Assembly (NCBI GenBank): GCA_963691815.1
Contig: OY829662.1
Span: forward strand, 23,287,062 to 23,351,061
Source of the DNA: Echiichthys vipera
Lineage: Eukaryota > Chordata > Actinopteri > Perciformes > Trachinidae
Reading direction: 5' to 3'
Length of the DNA stretch: 64,000 nucleotides
How positions within the stretch are numbered: position 1 is the first letter of the stretch; each line of letters opens with the position of its first letter. A program made the translations under genes and the position numbers. Shown in pieces: positions 57,901 through 63,328 of the stretch. Below the pieces are notes generated by a model. It was given only the letters and a program-made list of their open reading frames with translations. It was not told the origin of the DNA and did not search any database.

Positions 57901-59391
57901 TGGCAGGCATCTTTGGAAGAAAAGTTTTTGGCGGCTGTAAGACCTCCCACCAACAACTTGTGCTGCAGAGGCATAATAAAACAAGCTGACAAGCTTATTC
58001 GAGAGACAAATAGCTTAGTACATTAGAAAATAATAACAGAAATAATTTCACATTTCATTATGGCTTTAAAGCTATGAATCTAATTTAACACTTAAACTGC
58101 TCCTAAGGGTGAAATTACAGCCCTGGGTGTTAGATACAGGAATTGACTGTTTGCCAATCCCAGACCCCTCAGTTACTGTTGCTACATCTGTCAAACTTTC
58201 TGTTCTTACAGAATACATACATACAGTAGGGCTGCATGATAGCGCTAGATAGCTATGCTGGTACGTGTTCTTTCTTTATGTTAACTAATGTGTGTCTAGA
58301 CTGGTTGCCCATAAGCCTCACTTTCAAAATGCAAATCCGTCTGCCACTGCACAATCCTGGCTACGCTGGATGAATGAATCTGCCAAACAACTGTTTATCT
58401 CATGTAGGGCGGGTCCTACATGTCCTGTCTGCAGGTCTGTTCAGATCAGTTTATCAAACTGTCAAAGTAGACAGGGCTGATAAAAAATGACTCCATATTC
58501 TGTCGCATTAAAATGTTTTCAGAATCAAATTTTAGTTTAGCTGCTTAACTGTAGTTTGAGAGTGTTTGCGACCCGACCGCCATTGTTGCCACTGAACATT
58601 CACTGCCGTTTTGTTGCTCTGATTGGTTGTAGGTCACGTTTCATCGTGTAGGTCTATACAATTATGTCTAGAGGCATTTTGCTCTGCACCGTTTGTAACA
58701 GCCCTTAGAAATCGAAAATGAACTAAGTTTAAATATGCACTTGATGGCTACATACATGATATTACACTAAAGTGATAAGGTTAAAGCTGCATGTCCCAGG
58801 CAAAAGTCCTCACCAGTTGATGATCCATGTAGGAGATATGGAAATAAATAAACGGCATTGTTCTTGTATTACAGACACAGTGTAATGCTTGAAAGTCCTG
58901 GTGTTATAATAACAACAAATCTTATTTTATTCTAACATAACCTTGTTTAGCTGCTCATGCAGTGCTTCATGCTTTATTGTTTGTATTTTTAAACAGTATG
59001 TTTGACTTTTATAAGAGAAACGCTTTTGGATCATGACTAATGTGTTTGGTGTTTGTAACACTATCTTGGATAATGACTTTGGCACTGGAATGTAAACTTC
59101 ACCAAATCCAATAACGTTACAGCAGACCAGAGAAATAAACTTTATGGTGGTAGTATAGTTCCAATGCAATCACTGTACGGTCTTACTGGTCACAAAGACC
59201 TAAGAGAAGACCTTTTGATTTGTTGAGTGTGTATTTGTAGATCTAATCAGGTGTGTGTGTGGTATGTTAAGAAGGGACAGGACTCACTTGTACTGTGCCT
59301 GGAAATGTTCCTGGACAAAGCTGTGCTGGAGTCTGGGCTGCTGGGTCTGGGACGGATCAGGAGACAGTACCTCCTCAGCTCCACCGGGGAC
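5693..59391 (-). CDS. usp43: usp43, ubiquitin-specific peptidase 43 (13 exons, 5' part outside window)
   Basis: This is a deubiquitinating cysteine protease of the USP (C19) family. It cleaves ubiquitin from substrate lysines; mammalian USP43 has been reported to act on histone H2B among other targets. Thirteen exons were placed by protein similarity and GT/AG borders, and their phases agree at every junction (2910 bases, 969 codons plus stop). Visible landmarks are two CPHC zinc-ribbon pairs (window residues about 40 and 364), SGFQRSFFDEEDL-like text, GPPHVKL, CTLDECFQLYTKEEQ, WTLPDILILHLKRF, the His box GGHYT, and QWYSYDD. The long basic tail keeps PLRWSFG, ELVEYLESGRRPR and a conserved C-terminus. 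The order matches mammalian USP43 rather than USP31. The initiator Met, N-terminal region and catalytic Cys box are not in the window. The a/b paralogue cannot be assigned from sequence alone. Confidence 0.95.
6868..7297 (-). other. usp43 intron l/m
   Basis: This 430-bp intron contains the (CTA)n microsatellite at 6893-6934, close to the acceptor. Nothing else was recognised. Confidence 0.85.
6893..6934 (+). repeat. (CTA)n microsatellite
   Basis: This is an imperfect trinucleotide run of about 14 units. In the transcribed (minus) strand it reads (TAG)n and lies 26-67 bases upstream of the terminal-exon acceptor, where the branch point is expected. Confidence 0.97.
7298..7471 (-). CDS. usp43: usp43 exon l (start of C-terminal tail)
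   Basis: The exon is 174 bp, with a ttttttacag acceptor. It encodes GSTSSSTSDHWLVRLAG, then a Gly/Pro-rich stretch ending PELPVFGEEPPKTVGT. STSSSxSDHWLxRL is diagnostic of USP43. Three GT donors lie within 14 bases (GTAGGA, GTAGGT, GTATCT). Only GTAGGT at 7297 keeps frame with the acceptor of the last exon, so it was chosen. Confidence 0.9.
7743..7901 (-). CDS. usp43: usp43 exon k (end of catalytic domain)
   Basis: The exon is 159 bp, with a ggattgaag acceptor and GTTAGT donor, both splitting a Gly/Ala codon after base one. It encodes AFCRNSVDGQWYSYDDSS, then a segment ending RGAYILFYQRRNTIPPW. QWYSYDD carries the acidic residue that orients the catalytic His in USPs. AYILFYQRR closes the fold. 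Confidence 0.96.
8527..8662 (+). mobile_element. Penelope-like element 3'-end fragment
   Basis: This fragment matches the plus-oriented arm of the 31888-33075 palindrome. It has TGAAGCCTCTTGGATGAGAG, CGTCTTCCTAGACAAA, TGAAATTGCTTTG, and the terminal GACCTGGAC...AATGAGAACATTCACA. The element is truncated on its left and contains a small insertion near 8570. It is non-coding here. Confidence 0.85.
8707..9056. mobile_element. 332-bp TIR element with 9-bp target-site duplication
   Basis: TCTTTTGAT occurs at 8707-8715 and again at 9048-9056. Just inside are short inverted ends around CCTGGAAATCCA (8718-8729) and its complement (9032-9043). A 9-bp duplication fits Mutator-like elements better than hAT (8 bp), but no transposase is present. 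It lies a few tens of bases from the Penelope fragment. Confidence 0.75.
9121..9385 (+). mobile_element. LINE-like 3' tail ending in (ATT)n
   Basis: This segment ends in GGTGCCATATAAATAAA followed by (ATT)n, the common 3'-end style of teleost non-LTR retrotransposons. The upstream 200 bp has no intact frame. The (ATT)n tract begins about 33 bp from the exon j donor. The family is uncertain. Confidence 0.5.
9419..9755 (-). CDS. usp43: usp43 exon j (second zinc ribbon and catalytic His box)
   Basis: The exon is 337 bp, with a cccaccag acceptor in phase 0 and a GTCTGA donor after one codon base. It encodes LAPDDAWKCPHCKQLQQG (second CxxC of the finger), WTLPDILILHLKRFRQVGER, NKLTTFVHFPLVGLDM, and then PLDFLYDLYAVCNHHGG with MHGGHYT. 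The His of GGHYT is the expected catalytic His. The coding region extends 54 bp upstream of the first in-frame Met at 9701, because this is an internal exon. Confidence 0.97.
10289..10500. repeat. possible diverged DNA-transposon fragment
   Basis: This is a GC-richer block containing GAGCGTTCACACCAG and, about 70 bp later, the related GGTGTGAACGCC in reverse. It looks like part of a TIR element, but the second end was not found. Confidence 0.35.
11522..11720 (+). repeat. diverged repeat sharing its left end with 55594-55900
   Basis: It begins CTGCAGGGATTAG, as does the element at 55594, followed by CAACTAATT. The right part is too diverged to delimit. Confidence 0.45.
12084..12346 (+). mobile_element. 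tRNA-derived SINE with target-site duplication
   Basis: The element spans 12093-12337, flanked by CCCATCATG on both sides (12084-12092 and 12338-12346). The head has a pol III A box (TGGCTGAGTGG, 12103-12113) and B box (GGTTAGACTCC, 12155-12165) as in Ser/Leu-type tRNA-derived SINEs of fish. Then come the family text TTTGCTGCATGTCTCC, a (CT)n expansion at 12198-12252, CCATTTCCTGTCTGT and an A-rich tail. It is not a functional tRNA: the acceptor stem is not formed. Confidence 0.9.
12198..12252 (+). repeat. (CT)n microsatellite inside the SINE
   Basis: A run of about 25 CT units replaces the short CT-rich linker of the SINE. Confidence 0.97.
12856..12906 (+). repeat. (CAG)17 trinucleotide repeat
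   Basis: Seventeen uninterrupted CAG units lie within a usp43 intron. In the usp43 transcript the tract would read (CUG)17. Apparent poly-Leu frames over it are repeat artefacts. Confidence 0.98.
13095..13425 (-). mobile_element. teleost non-LTR retrotransposon fragments
   Basis: At 13095-13130 lies a tail-like TTCCCTTGGGATAAATAAAG. From about 13145 to 13425 lies GC-rich sequence whose minus strand gives LEPVEVVRASSKDALGASLG-like text followed by a GLGEDPGPGGEI-type stretch. This is seen very commonly in fish LINE fragments. The clade is not certain, and no intact domain remains. Confidence 0.6.
14166..14295 (-). CDS. usp43: usp43 exon i
   Basis: The exon is 130 bp, with a gggccgcag acceptor and GTAGTT donor, ending in phase 0. 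It encodes LFGNIQEEV, a Gln-rich helix, then YSCTLDECFQLYTKEEQ, the conserved lead-in to the second zinc-ribbon pair. Reading through the donor gives an artificial extension of the open frame to 13935 that is intronic. Confidence 0.94.
14445..14522 (-). CDS. usp43: usp43 exon h
   Basis: The exon is 78 bp, starting on the third codon base after tttttttag and ending with two bases before GTCAGC, a donor with the unusual C at +3. It encodes ALKLCCSGGPPHVKLIIEWE and YRIKD. The GGPPHVKL core is characteristic. The intron to exon i is only 149 bp. Confidence 0.9.
14523..17114 (-). other. usp43 intron g/h
   Basis: This 2.6-kb intron holds one repeat fragment (15505-15705). The remaining sequence is AT-rich and unrecognised. 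Confidence 0.8.
15505..15705 (+). repeat. interspersed repeat family R1 fragment
   Basis: This shares the order GAGCATGCTAATATTTG, CACAAAGTTCGACTG, CTGATGGGAATG, then a gtattggacaaactaa block with 31260-31480, and more loosely with 17475-17545 (reverse) and 18118-18225. It is a moderately old dispersed teleost repeat of unknown class. Confidence 0.65.
17115..17218 (-). CDS. usp43: usp43 exon g
   Basis: The exon is 104 bp, starting in phase 0 after ctctttcag and ending with two bases before GTGAGG. It encodes NTRVLFNIRVVGGSAFYSYL and then SPQDGRPLYHPAVD. The FNIRVVG and RPLxHxAVDR motifs match USP43. It joins exon h to make the Arg codon of AVDRAL. Confidence 0.93.
17861..17955 (-). mobile_element. 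tRNA-derived SINE head, second family
   Basis: On the minus strand the A box TAGCTCACCAGG (plus 17929-17940) and B box GGTTCAGGTCC (plus 17881-17891) are correctly spaced, followed by GGCCAGGGCCCTTTGC as in fish tRNA-derived SINEs. The body after that is lost. Confidence 0.75.
19853..19883. repeat. perfect 12-bp stem-loop
   Basis: TTTAATGAGTGC (19853-19864) pairs exactly with 19872-19883 across a 7-base loop. No terminator or known RNA context is apparent. Confidence 0.85.
21191..21475. repeat. 85-bp minisatellite, about 3.3 copies
   Basis: The phrase CTGTGATAGCGGGGAACATC starts at 21211, 21296 and 21381, giving an exact 85-bp period. Units also share CCATTTTCCCTGGTCACAAA and GTGTGGAAGATAGGACC. 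The right edge decays into short GGGGAACATAGGA repeats. The minus-strand open frames through it are repeats of each other in shifted frames, not a protein. Confidence 0.95.
24557..24595. repeat. AT-rich perfect inverted repeat (cruciform candidate)
   Basis: ATTATTATGATTATTATT (24557-24574) is the exact reverse complement of 24578-24595, with a 3-base spacer. An (ATA)n run follows to about 24610. Confidence 0.92.
25503..25614 (-). CDS. usp43: usp43 exon f
   Basis: The exon is 112 bp. It starts on the third codon base after a ctcaag acceptor (weak pyrimidine tract) and ends in phase 0 before GTACTG. It encodes FGPPFLMREDRSISWDQLQQ followed by SILSKLYYLMINGAQAQ, nearly superimposable on mammalian USP43. 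Confidence 0.94.
25615..28862 (-). other. usp43 intron e/f
   Basis: This 3.2-kb intron contains a tail-like repeat at 28381-28505. Nothing else was recognised. Confidence 0.8.
28381..28505 (+). mobile_element. retrotransposon 3'-tail-like fragment
   Basis: GCTGCTGCAAAACCCCCTG followed by GGGGACAAATAAAGTAATTG and (ATTGA)-like repeats matches the usual end of dispersed fish non-LTR elements. There is no coding remnant. Confidence 0.5.
28863..29025 (-). CDS. usp43: usp43 exon e
   Basis: The exon is 163 bp, starting on the second base of a codon after ccgtcag and ending with two bases before GTAATT. The first half is a Ser/Pro/Gly-rich linker (YHHSLPSSPYSTG...). The second half, VPVKILLLVCNAAGAGQQ, matches the mammalian KVLILFCNLVGSGQQ strand-helix. 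A TAA lies just past the donor, so read-through would truncate the protein. Confidence 0.92.
31481..31687. mobile_element. 207-bp TIR MITE
   Basis: The ends are GGCCCCTCATTTATCAA and its near-exact complement TTGATAAATGAGGGCC. ATT, or possibly CATTGG, is duplicated at the borders, so the exact end is ambiguous by 3 bp. There is no coding content. It is PIF/Harbinger-like by duplication size, but not proven. Confidence 0.8.
32149..32523 (-). pseudogene. GIY-YIG endonuclease domain remnant (Penelope-like), left arm
   Basis: The minus-strand frame reads QPLHKRMAQHRRANSSG, HLHLKEKAHSFDDSNV, ILDREDRWFERGVKEAIYVK and then a segment with LRHHLSPIYNAALSSLPRRF. This is the recognisable C-terminal GIY-YIG region of fish Penelope-like elements, which nicks target DNA. 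The GIY motif itself is absent. The YIGETK box is thrown out of frame by 11 extra bases (repeated ACA), so it is not functional. Confidence 0.85.
32522..32790 (+). pseudogene. GIY-YIG domain remnant, right arm (internal deletion)
   Basis: This is the plus-strand counterpart of the left arm. It begins in frame with IGETKRPLHKR, then jumps across the roughly 105-bp deletion and is frameshifted to a stop (RTERTDGLKEE). The downstream sequence still matches the EAIYVKVEKPSLNRGGGL region at DNA level. Confidence 0.85.
34610..34935 (-). mobile_element. LINE (L2/Jockey-like) ORF2 C-terminal fragment
   Basis: The minus strand reads ADWKALQRVVNTAQKIIGC, then PTLEELYSSCCLSQAKNI with DSSHLMLLML. This is the very common C-terminus of fish Jockey-superfamily reverse transcriptase proteins. 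It continues into a tail with AAGACAATTCTAATTCTGAT. It is 5'-truncated and frame-broken. Confidence 0.82.
36659..36796. mobile_element. 138-bp hAT-like MITE
   Basis: The ends CAGGTGTGCCCAATCCTG and CAGGATTGGGCACCCCTG are near-perfect inverted repeats extending about 50 bp (GGAGAGCTACTGT, CATGTTTTA), leaving almost no unique centre. Flanking octamers GTTTAGAA and GTTCAACA match at 5 of 8 positions, a decayed hAT-type duplication. Confidence 0.82.
37594..37738 (-). CDS. usp43: usp43 exon d
   Basis: The exon is 145 bp. It starts in phase 0 after a tatctacag acceptor and ends with one codon base before GTATCT. It encodes VILTEVYSTGFQRSFFDEED and then SIAENDVIYAFQAPP, which is hallmark text of USP31/USP43. 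The tail of the exon (YIRGGSARIS) is less conserved and enters the variable linker continued in the next exon. Confidence 0.94.
38006..38141 (-). CDS. usp43: usp43 exon c
   Basis: The exon is 136 bp, with a gtggcag acceptor and GTAACA donor, ending in phase 0. It encodes the ubiquitin-like-fold region of the USP43 finger/palm insertion: CVILVFSTKGQRYLRVGL, then a segment with RRMVADEGKISPDQ. The next exon follows after a 267-bp intron. Confidence 0.93.
39889..40075 (+). repeat. interspersed repeat, copy 1 (inverse of 62590-62766)
   Basis: TTTGTTTCACCTGTTAA, GGACAAAGTACACCT, ATTTATGACCTCATAAATTC and GCAGAGGTCTAATCAG recur in the same order on the opposite strand at 62590-62766. The class is unknown. 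Confidence 0.85.
40450..40930 (+). repeat. ERE-containing dispersed repeat, copy 1
   Basis: This is collinear with 56440-56975. Shared pieces are ACATCCAAAC..CCAGACTTAC, GTTGAATAATG, CCTTTTGGA, GAGGTCACAGTGACCT, TCCAAGTGGA, GCCAAATTT and TGAGATA. It is a diverged teleost repeat with no coding capacity. Confidence 0.85.
40758..40772. promoter_or_regulatory. consensus-type estrogen response element in repeat
   Basis: AGGTCACAGTGACCT is a perfect palindrome of two nuclear-receptor half-sites with 3-base spacing, identical to the canonical ERE. It is part of the repeat, so function is not implied. Confidence 0.6.
42205..42725 (+). mobile_element. teleost TIR repeat family R2, copy 1
   Basis: It contains CTTTCTTGCCAAGAGAG, TAGCCTGGCTCTGTCCAAAG, AGCTAAGCTAAACAGCTA with GGCTGTAG, and the terminal GCGTATTTCCCAAAA. 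The same blocks occur at 46585-47055, and the ends alone at 60415-60560. Confidence 0.75.
44290..45245 (-). mobile_element. L1-like LINE ORF2 C-terminal fragment with 3' tail
   Basis: Two minus-strand frames belong to one broken reading. The first (44935-45243) has LLESFHNIKEKSDLDKHEFY and YQELRDYFMKEI. The second (44519-44824) has CWRDCGVNNVDHSHIFWKCD and LLTAAKKAITKKWGRKDIPT, the usual end of L1/Tx1-type ORF2 proteins. Frameshifts and 5' truncation make it inactive. 44290-44518 is the presumed 3' UTR. Confidence 0.85.
45410..46180 (+). mobile_element. LINE 3' end with (GAATT)n tail
   Basis: The segment begins with YSKIFKSKLKTFLFDKAYS-like text on the plus strand and then runs through a long non-coding 3' region. 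It ends GGCACTATAAATAAAATTGA followed by GAATT repeats (to 46180). This is the classic 3' architecture of fish L2/Jockey-group LINEs. It contains a CT/TG-rich low-complexity stretch at 45868-45960. Confidence 0.78.
46585..47055 (+). mobile_element. teleost TIR repeat family R2, copy 2
   Basis: This is a longer copy of the R2 family: GAGAGTTAGATGACGCT, ATGGCTCTGTCCAAAAG, AAAGCCGAAGTGTAAAAA, AGGGCGCAGTAACTTC and CTAAGCTAAGCAGCTGGCTG. No transposase is seen. Confidence 0.78.
47180..47300 (-). mobile_element. 5'-truncated SINE related to 12093-12337
   Basis: On the minus strand, CCTGCGGCCCTTTGCTGCAT is followed by CTCTCTCTCCCCCATTTTGT, matching the body of the SINE at 12093. The tRNA head is missing or rearranged. 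Confidence 0.7.
47785..47905 (-). repeat. interspersed repeat, copy 2 of 2
   Basis: This is the reverse complement of 2375-2475, including CAACCCGACTGCTGGAATTA and GACTACAATCTTGAGACAC. Confidence 0.75.
48109..48201 (-). CDS. usp43: usp43 exon b (first zinc-ribbon CPHC)
   Basis: The exon is 93 bp, with a ttcctcag acceptor and GTGAGC donor. It starts on the third base of a codon and ends after two bases. It encodes SSLTCPHCMKQSNTFDPFL followed by the Pro-rich CISLPIPLRQT segment. The CxxC is the first half of the zinc-binding finger of the USP fold. Intron spacing is very large on both sides (about 11 kb and 10 kb), so the exon is isolated among repeats. Its similarity to USP43/USP31 is near complete. 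Confidence 0.93.
50137..51124. mobile_element. about 1-kb non-autonomous TIR element with nested LINE tail
   Basis: The left end is GGGTTGTAACGATAC and the right end is, in reverse, GGGTTGTCAAAAATATCAA, each followed by GATACC/GTATCGATAC-type sequence. The interior has two or three degenerate roughly 80-bp blocks (ACAAACCAGCAACAATGACA, TTGCCTGAGGTAG). At 50341-50490 a separate retrotransposon-tail fragment is inserted. Confidence 0.68.
50341..50490 (-). mobile_element. retrotransposon 3'-end fragment
   Basis: ACTTTATTAATCCCGCAACG followed by a GGGAAATTCA block and GGGGGTTCAGTGCCTTGCTC is a widespread fish repeat ending. It shares the TTCAGTG-C-TTGC phrase with 63046-63328. Confidence 0.6.
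53650..53860. repeat. two short hAT-like repeat fragments
   Basis: CAGGGGTCGCGACCTTTTTGA (first 20 bases are the diagnostic part) resembles a hAT terminus. About 100 bp later, AAGTCCAAGTCAAGTCTCAA followed by GACTCGAGTCCGAGTCCC is a second known type of fish short repeat. Neither has a second end. Confidence 0.5.
55594..55900 (+). mobile_element. 307-bp repeat with diverged inverted ends
   Basis: It begins CTGCAGGGATTAGACGACAA and ends GAATCGATAGGGACAATAAT followed by ATTGCAGCC. The interior has AAAACAAGACATTACC. It resembles the abundant fish element with ends of the AATCGATTAGTTG type. The same start is seen at 11522. Confidence 0.65.
56440..56975 (+). repeat. ERE-containing dispersed repeat, copy 2
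   Basis: This is the longer, better-preserved copy of the family at 40450-40930. It adds the terminal block GACGGACAGACGGACAACCT and ATAATGCCTCCAGCACAGAG, the usual right end in fish. Confidence 0.87.
56787..56801. promoter_or_regulatory. consensus-type estrogen response element in repeat
   Basis: AGGTCACAGTGACCT is identical to the site at 40758-40772 and at the homologous place in the repeat. Confidence 0.6.
59288..59391 (-). CDS. usp43: usp43 exon a (most 5' exon in window)
   Basis: The exon is 104 bp. It begins in phase 0 after a gctgcag acceptor and ends with two codon bases before a GTGAGT donor. The second half encodes SFVQEHFQAQY, the conserved USP43 stretch just before the first zinc-ribbon pair. 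The first half is Pro/Gln-rich and diverged, as expected for the linker after the QHDAxEF box. The preceding exon was not found in the remaining 4.6 kb, so it lies outside the window. Confidence 0.88.
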
Positions 59392-60414
59392 CTGCAGCAC
59401 AGAGGAGGCCACCAATAAACACCACGCTGTCACACTCTGAGATCCATCATTAGGCTAGCTGTTGCTCAGGTTGTCGTTGTGAGAGGAGATTCGTACTGTA
59501 TATAGGGGCAGTGCAACAATAAATTTGGAAATCTTACAGGTGCTCCTGTAGAAAGCAGCTTTAGCACATTCTTGCTTTCCCTTTGAAATAACGTGATATT
59601 CAAAAGTTGTGGAAAGCTCTGACCTAAACATAAACTCCTGTCTTTACTCTTTGATCTTAGTCTACTCCCCTCCAACAAAGAGGAAGCAAGCCTTGGATGA
59701 AGATAGAAGAGGAGGAAAAACACATTCATAACTAAAAGGCAAGGGCATAAAGCAAATGAGTGGAGTGGCACACAAACACTGTTGTGTGTCAATGACACAC
59801 AAGTAACTGAACAACCTTCTGCATCAGTATTACAGTTCAATATAACATTTTCACTATTTAACAACTTTTATTATGTAGATTTACATATACATGTACATAT
59901 AATGATGCACAAATGTTCTGAGACGTCTAACTACGTGTATTTCTCTGACTCATGAAGAGATACAATATACGTGGGATGAACTAAACTAAAAAAAGGATTG
60001 CGTTGACTCATGCAGGACACACACTTCATATGCTCCTGCCATTATCGATCAACAGCCTGCTGACTGAATTATATTATGTCGCACACCAATTACAGTCTGT
60101 CCTCACACAAGGTGGTTCATTAAAATATGATACCCTCCGCACTGATCCCTGCTACACCAGTGCTGTCACAAACTGGGTAAGCTAGTCCTAACATGACTCA
60201 GAGATTCAAATGATATTCAGTGTCTTGCTTTGGGTCCACTCTCGCCATGGTGGGTTTTCTGTATTGTACTGTTTTGGCTTAGCATGCTGCTTGGCTATTC
60301 CAGTGATAACATAACTGTATTTCCATTTGTTGCAATAAATGGTTCAATATAAGGAGCGTGGTCCTGAATAAAAAGTACATATCACTGTTAAAAAGCCAGA
60401 CGCTCGACAAGTTT

Positions 60415-60560
60415 AAGGAATAATTCAACATTTTGGGAAATACTCTCATTCGCTTTAGAGTTCAAAGAGAAGATCGATAAAACTTTAAAAAATTAAGAGA
60501 GGTATCAATCTTCTTATCTAACTCTTGACAAGAAAGTGAGTATTTCCCAAAATGCCCAAC
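60415..60560. mobile_element. R2-family MITE (ends only)
   Basis: ACATTTTGGGAAATACTCTC on the left pairs with GAGTATTTCCCAAAATG on the right, with AGAAGATCGAT / ATCAATCTTCTTATCTAACT inside. The ends of the R2 family are present, with the centre of the longer copies missing. Confidence 0.8.
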
Positions 60561-61482
60561 AATCTTATTCATTTGTAAAATGGTTGTACAGAGGAGTAGA
60601 ATCTAAAAGTTCTGAAGCAGTCTCACTGTATCAGTATCCTTATGAGGAAAATGTCCTGAAAACATTCTTTTACCCACCAAGTGGTTCTGCCTAAAAGGCC
60701 ATCATGGTGCATGCAAGTACCTTGTTAGCACTTCTCCGCCCGCACGCTATCAACCCCACAATAGCCTGGTGCAAAAGTCAGGTACTTGAGAATGCATTAA
60801 GTCATCATATCATTTCAGCTGTGCTTTTACACCGGGCTGGCAGTGCCAAACGGAAATGCACTCTCCGATCCTTCTCTGTTGACACATTCTCTCCCTCTGT
60901 TTACTATTCCTGCCATTTTGAGCTCCTGGTCCCATACTGGCTGCCACTGTTCACAGGCTGGCAGCTCGACCATGACCTCCTCTGAAAGGAGGTTTAGAAT
61001 TTCTAAAGGGGAGAGGGAAGTGGAGGGTGTGTGCATGCATCTGAGAAATCAGTGTGAGACAGAGACAGACAGAGAGACAGGAGGGTCCTTTACAGTTCAC
61101 CACCATTTCAAATCTTGACTCTATTCTTCTCAGAGCATTTGAGCTTTGCAAAGCGAGGCTGAAACCTTAACCTTCCTGCTGCTCTGTGCTTCAACAGGCA
61201 CATACAATGGCACATCTCTAACCCCTATCTCATGTTTTCCTCTTTGCATGGAAAAAGTAACATACAAAAATGTTCTTAAACAGGGAGGGTGGTTATAATA
61301 TGAGAGGAAATTTCTATTTAAAAAAGGTTGTTGGTACAACTGTGAAGAGTATGTGTATTTCAATCTGTGGGGTCAAACTGTGGAATGAATTGAATGTGAA
61401 ACTCAAGCAAAGCAAAACATTATTCAGTTCAAGGAGATGTACAAAAATATATTTTCTAAGGATAGGAGGATATGTATGTATA

Positions 61483-61652
<170 letters not shown>

Positions 61653-62589
61653 GCGTACCTTACTGAAGCCTGCGTGTGTGCTGACAGTCTGCAGTGTGTG
61701 TGCACACAGTTTCGCTCTAACTTCTGGCTGGTGCTTAAATCTGAGCTAGGGATGTAACGATGCATCTTGAGACATTTAAAAGTGTATAAATGTGTGACGA
61801 TTCAAATTGGTTGAGATGAAAAATTAACAGCATAGCGCTATCTACTTTTGACTTTGTTTGTTGACATCGGTGCAAAGATGGCGGCGAGCGCAGCAGGTCG
61901 CTCTGGTCTGTTTTATCAGAGGTTCTAACTCAGTTTTGTCTTTTGGAAGTGAAAGAACTTGTGTATCTGCAGCCATTGATTTCCTGTCCTCTGTGCTGTT
62001 AGTGACACAGGCTGGCAGCGGTGCGGAGCAAGTTAATACGTAGATCATTTCAGGAATGCCTCAGTACAGTAGGGAGGCTAGTCTGTGTGTGTGTAGGTGA
62101 AGAGAGACAGAGGATGAACTCAGAGCAGACAGCTGTAGCTGCTGATGGTCAGAGCAGAGAACAAAGTAGCAGTTAAGTTGTTCAGTTATAGTAAATGTTT
62201 CATATTTCCTGAAGCTGGTTTGTTTCTGTAAACAGTGCCTCTGCTAACAGAGTGGTATTCTTCATGTGTACAGTGAATATGAATAACCATGAGTTCTCTG
62301 TGCTCATGTAATCACCATATCCTGAATATGATCATAAGCCTTATGAACTGGATATTCATGTCCATGTCATCACACTCATTTGCCAATGTGCAGAGATCTC
62401 AGCTTCTGAAAATGACTGGAACGTGGAACTTCCATTGGTTCAGTATAAAGGAGAAGATGGTGTTTTCGCGGTGCAAAGTGTGCAGTACATCTTGGTTTGA
62501 AGGCAAGTGAACATGACATTCAGGCAAGTTGAAGCTGACCTGTACTTGCCCTATGGGCATGTGCTTTTGAAACCCAAGTGTCAACCCCT

Positions 62590-62766
62590 GCTTTAAAGCC
62601 CCTGAACACTCATCAGTTCTTCTGCTGATTAGACCTCTGCTTGGGTTGAAGGTGAGCCAGGCTTTGATAAGAATTTGATGGGAATTTATGAGGTCATAAA
62701 TGTCTGTCTACCAAAAAGGATGATACAGGTGTACTTTGTCCTGCTTTAACAGGTGAAACAAAGCTA
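62590..62766 (-). repeat. interspersed repeat, copy 2 (inverse of 39889-40075)
   Basis: This is the reverse complement of 39889-40075 at high identity. Its left side continues a little further (CAGGGGCTTTAAAGCAGG in reverse). The Penelope fragment begins immediately at its right edge. Confidence 0.85.
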
Positions 62767-62768
62767 AC

Positions 62769-62874
62769 GTTATCCCCAAAGCAATTTCAGTCAAAAGTAA
62801 ATGGACTTGGTTCCAAGAGGCTTCATTAGTTCCCCACCTGGTCAGATGCGTACATGAACTGATGAAGCCTCTTG
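62769..62874. mobile_element. Penelope-like fragment with inverted halves
   Basis: The left half (62769-62832) is the element tail in minus orientation: CCAAAGCAATTTCAGTCAAA, then CAAGAGGCTTCATTAGTTC. The right half (62835-62874) is in plus orientation: CCTGGTCAGATGCGTACATG, then AACTGATGAAGCCTCTTG. The halves form an 18-bp stem with one mismatch. Confidence 0.85.
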
Positions 62875-63045
62875 AATACAAATTCTGGGCAAACATCACC
62901 AAATGTGGTACAGATCATGCTCGATCAAGTTTTGGAAAGTTATTTTTCAGATTTTTACAGTTTTGCTAAAGCTGGCCCTTAAAGTTTGCTCAAATGCTTC
63001 TGCCATTTTCTATAATATCAATATTACCTTTTTATTAAATGGTAA

Positions 63046-63328
63046 ATGGACTTGTACTTATATAGCGCCTTTCTAGTCTTCTGACTACTCAAGGCGCTTT
63101 CACAGTGTTTGTCACATTCACCCATTCACACAGACATTCACACTGATGGCAGTGGACATCTACAGACCATCTAATCTAATCATTCACACAACATTTACAC
63201 ACCCATGCGCAGCACGGGGAGCAATTCAGGGTTCAGTGTCTTGCCCAAGGACACTTCGACATGTGGACCAGGGGAGGTGGGGATCGAACCGCTGACGACC
63301 CACTCTGACACTGAGCCACAGTCGCCCC
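63046..63328 (+). mobile_element. widespread teleost retrotransposon-tail repeat
   Basis: AAATGGACTTGTACTTATAT followed by AGCGCCTTTCTAGTCTTCTG, CTCAAGGCGCTTTCACAGTG, CATTCACCCATTCACAC and TCTTGCCCAAGGACACTTCG is a very common dispersed fish repeat. The class is not certain (LINE 3' end or SINE-like). It is non-coding. Confidence 0.75.

Larger units (their letters stand above)
48202..59287 (-). other. usp43 intron a/b
   Basis: This 11-kb intron contains a roughly 1-kb DNA element (50137-51124), small hAT-like debris near 53650-53860, and repeats at 55594-55900 and 56440-56975. Elsewhere (48210-50130, 51130-53640, 53870-55590, 56980-59280) I recognise nothing. Confidence 0.8.
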
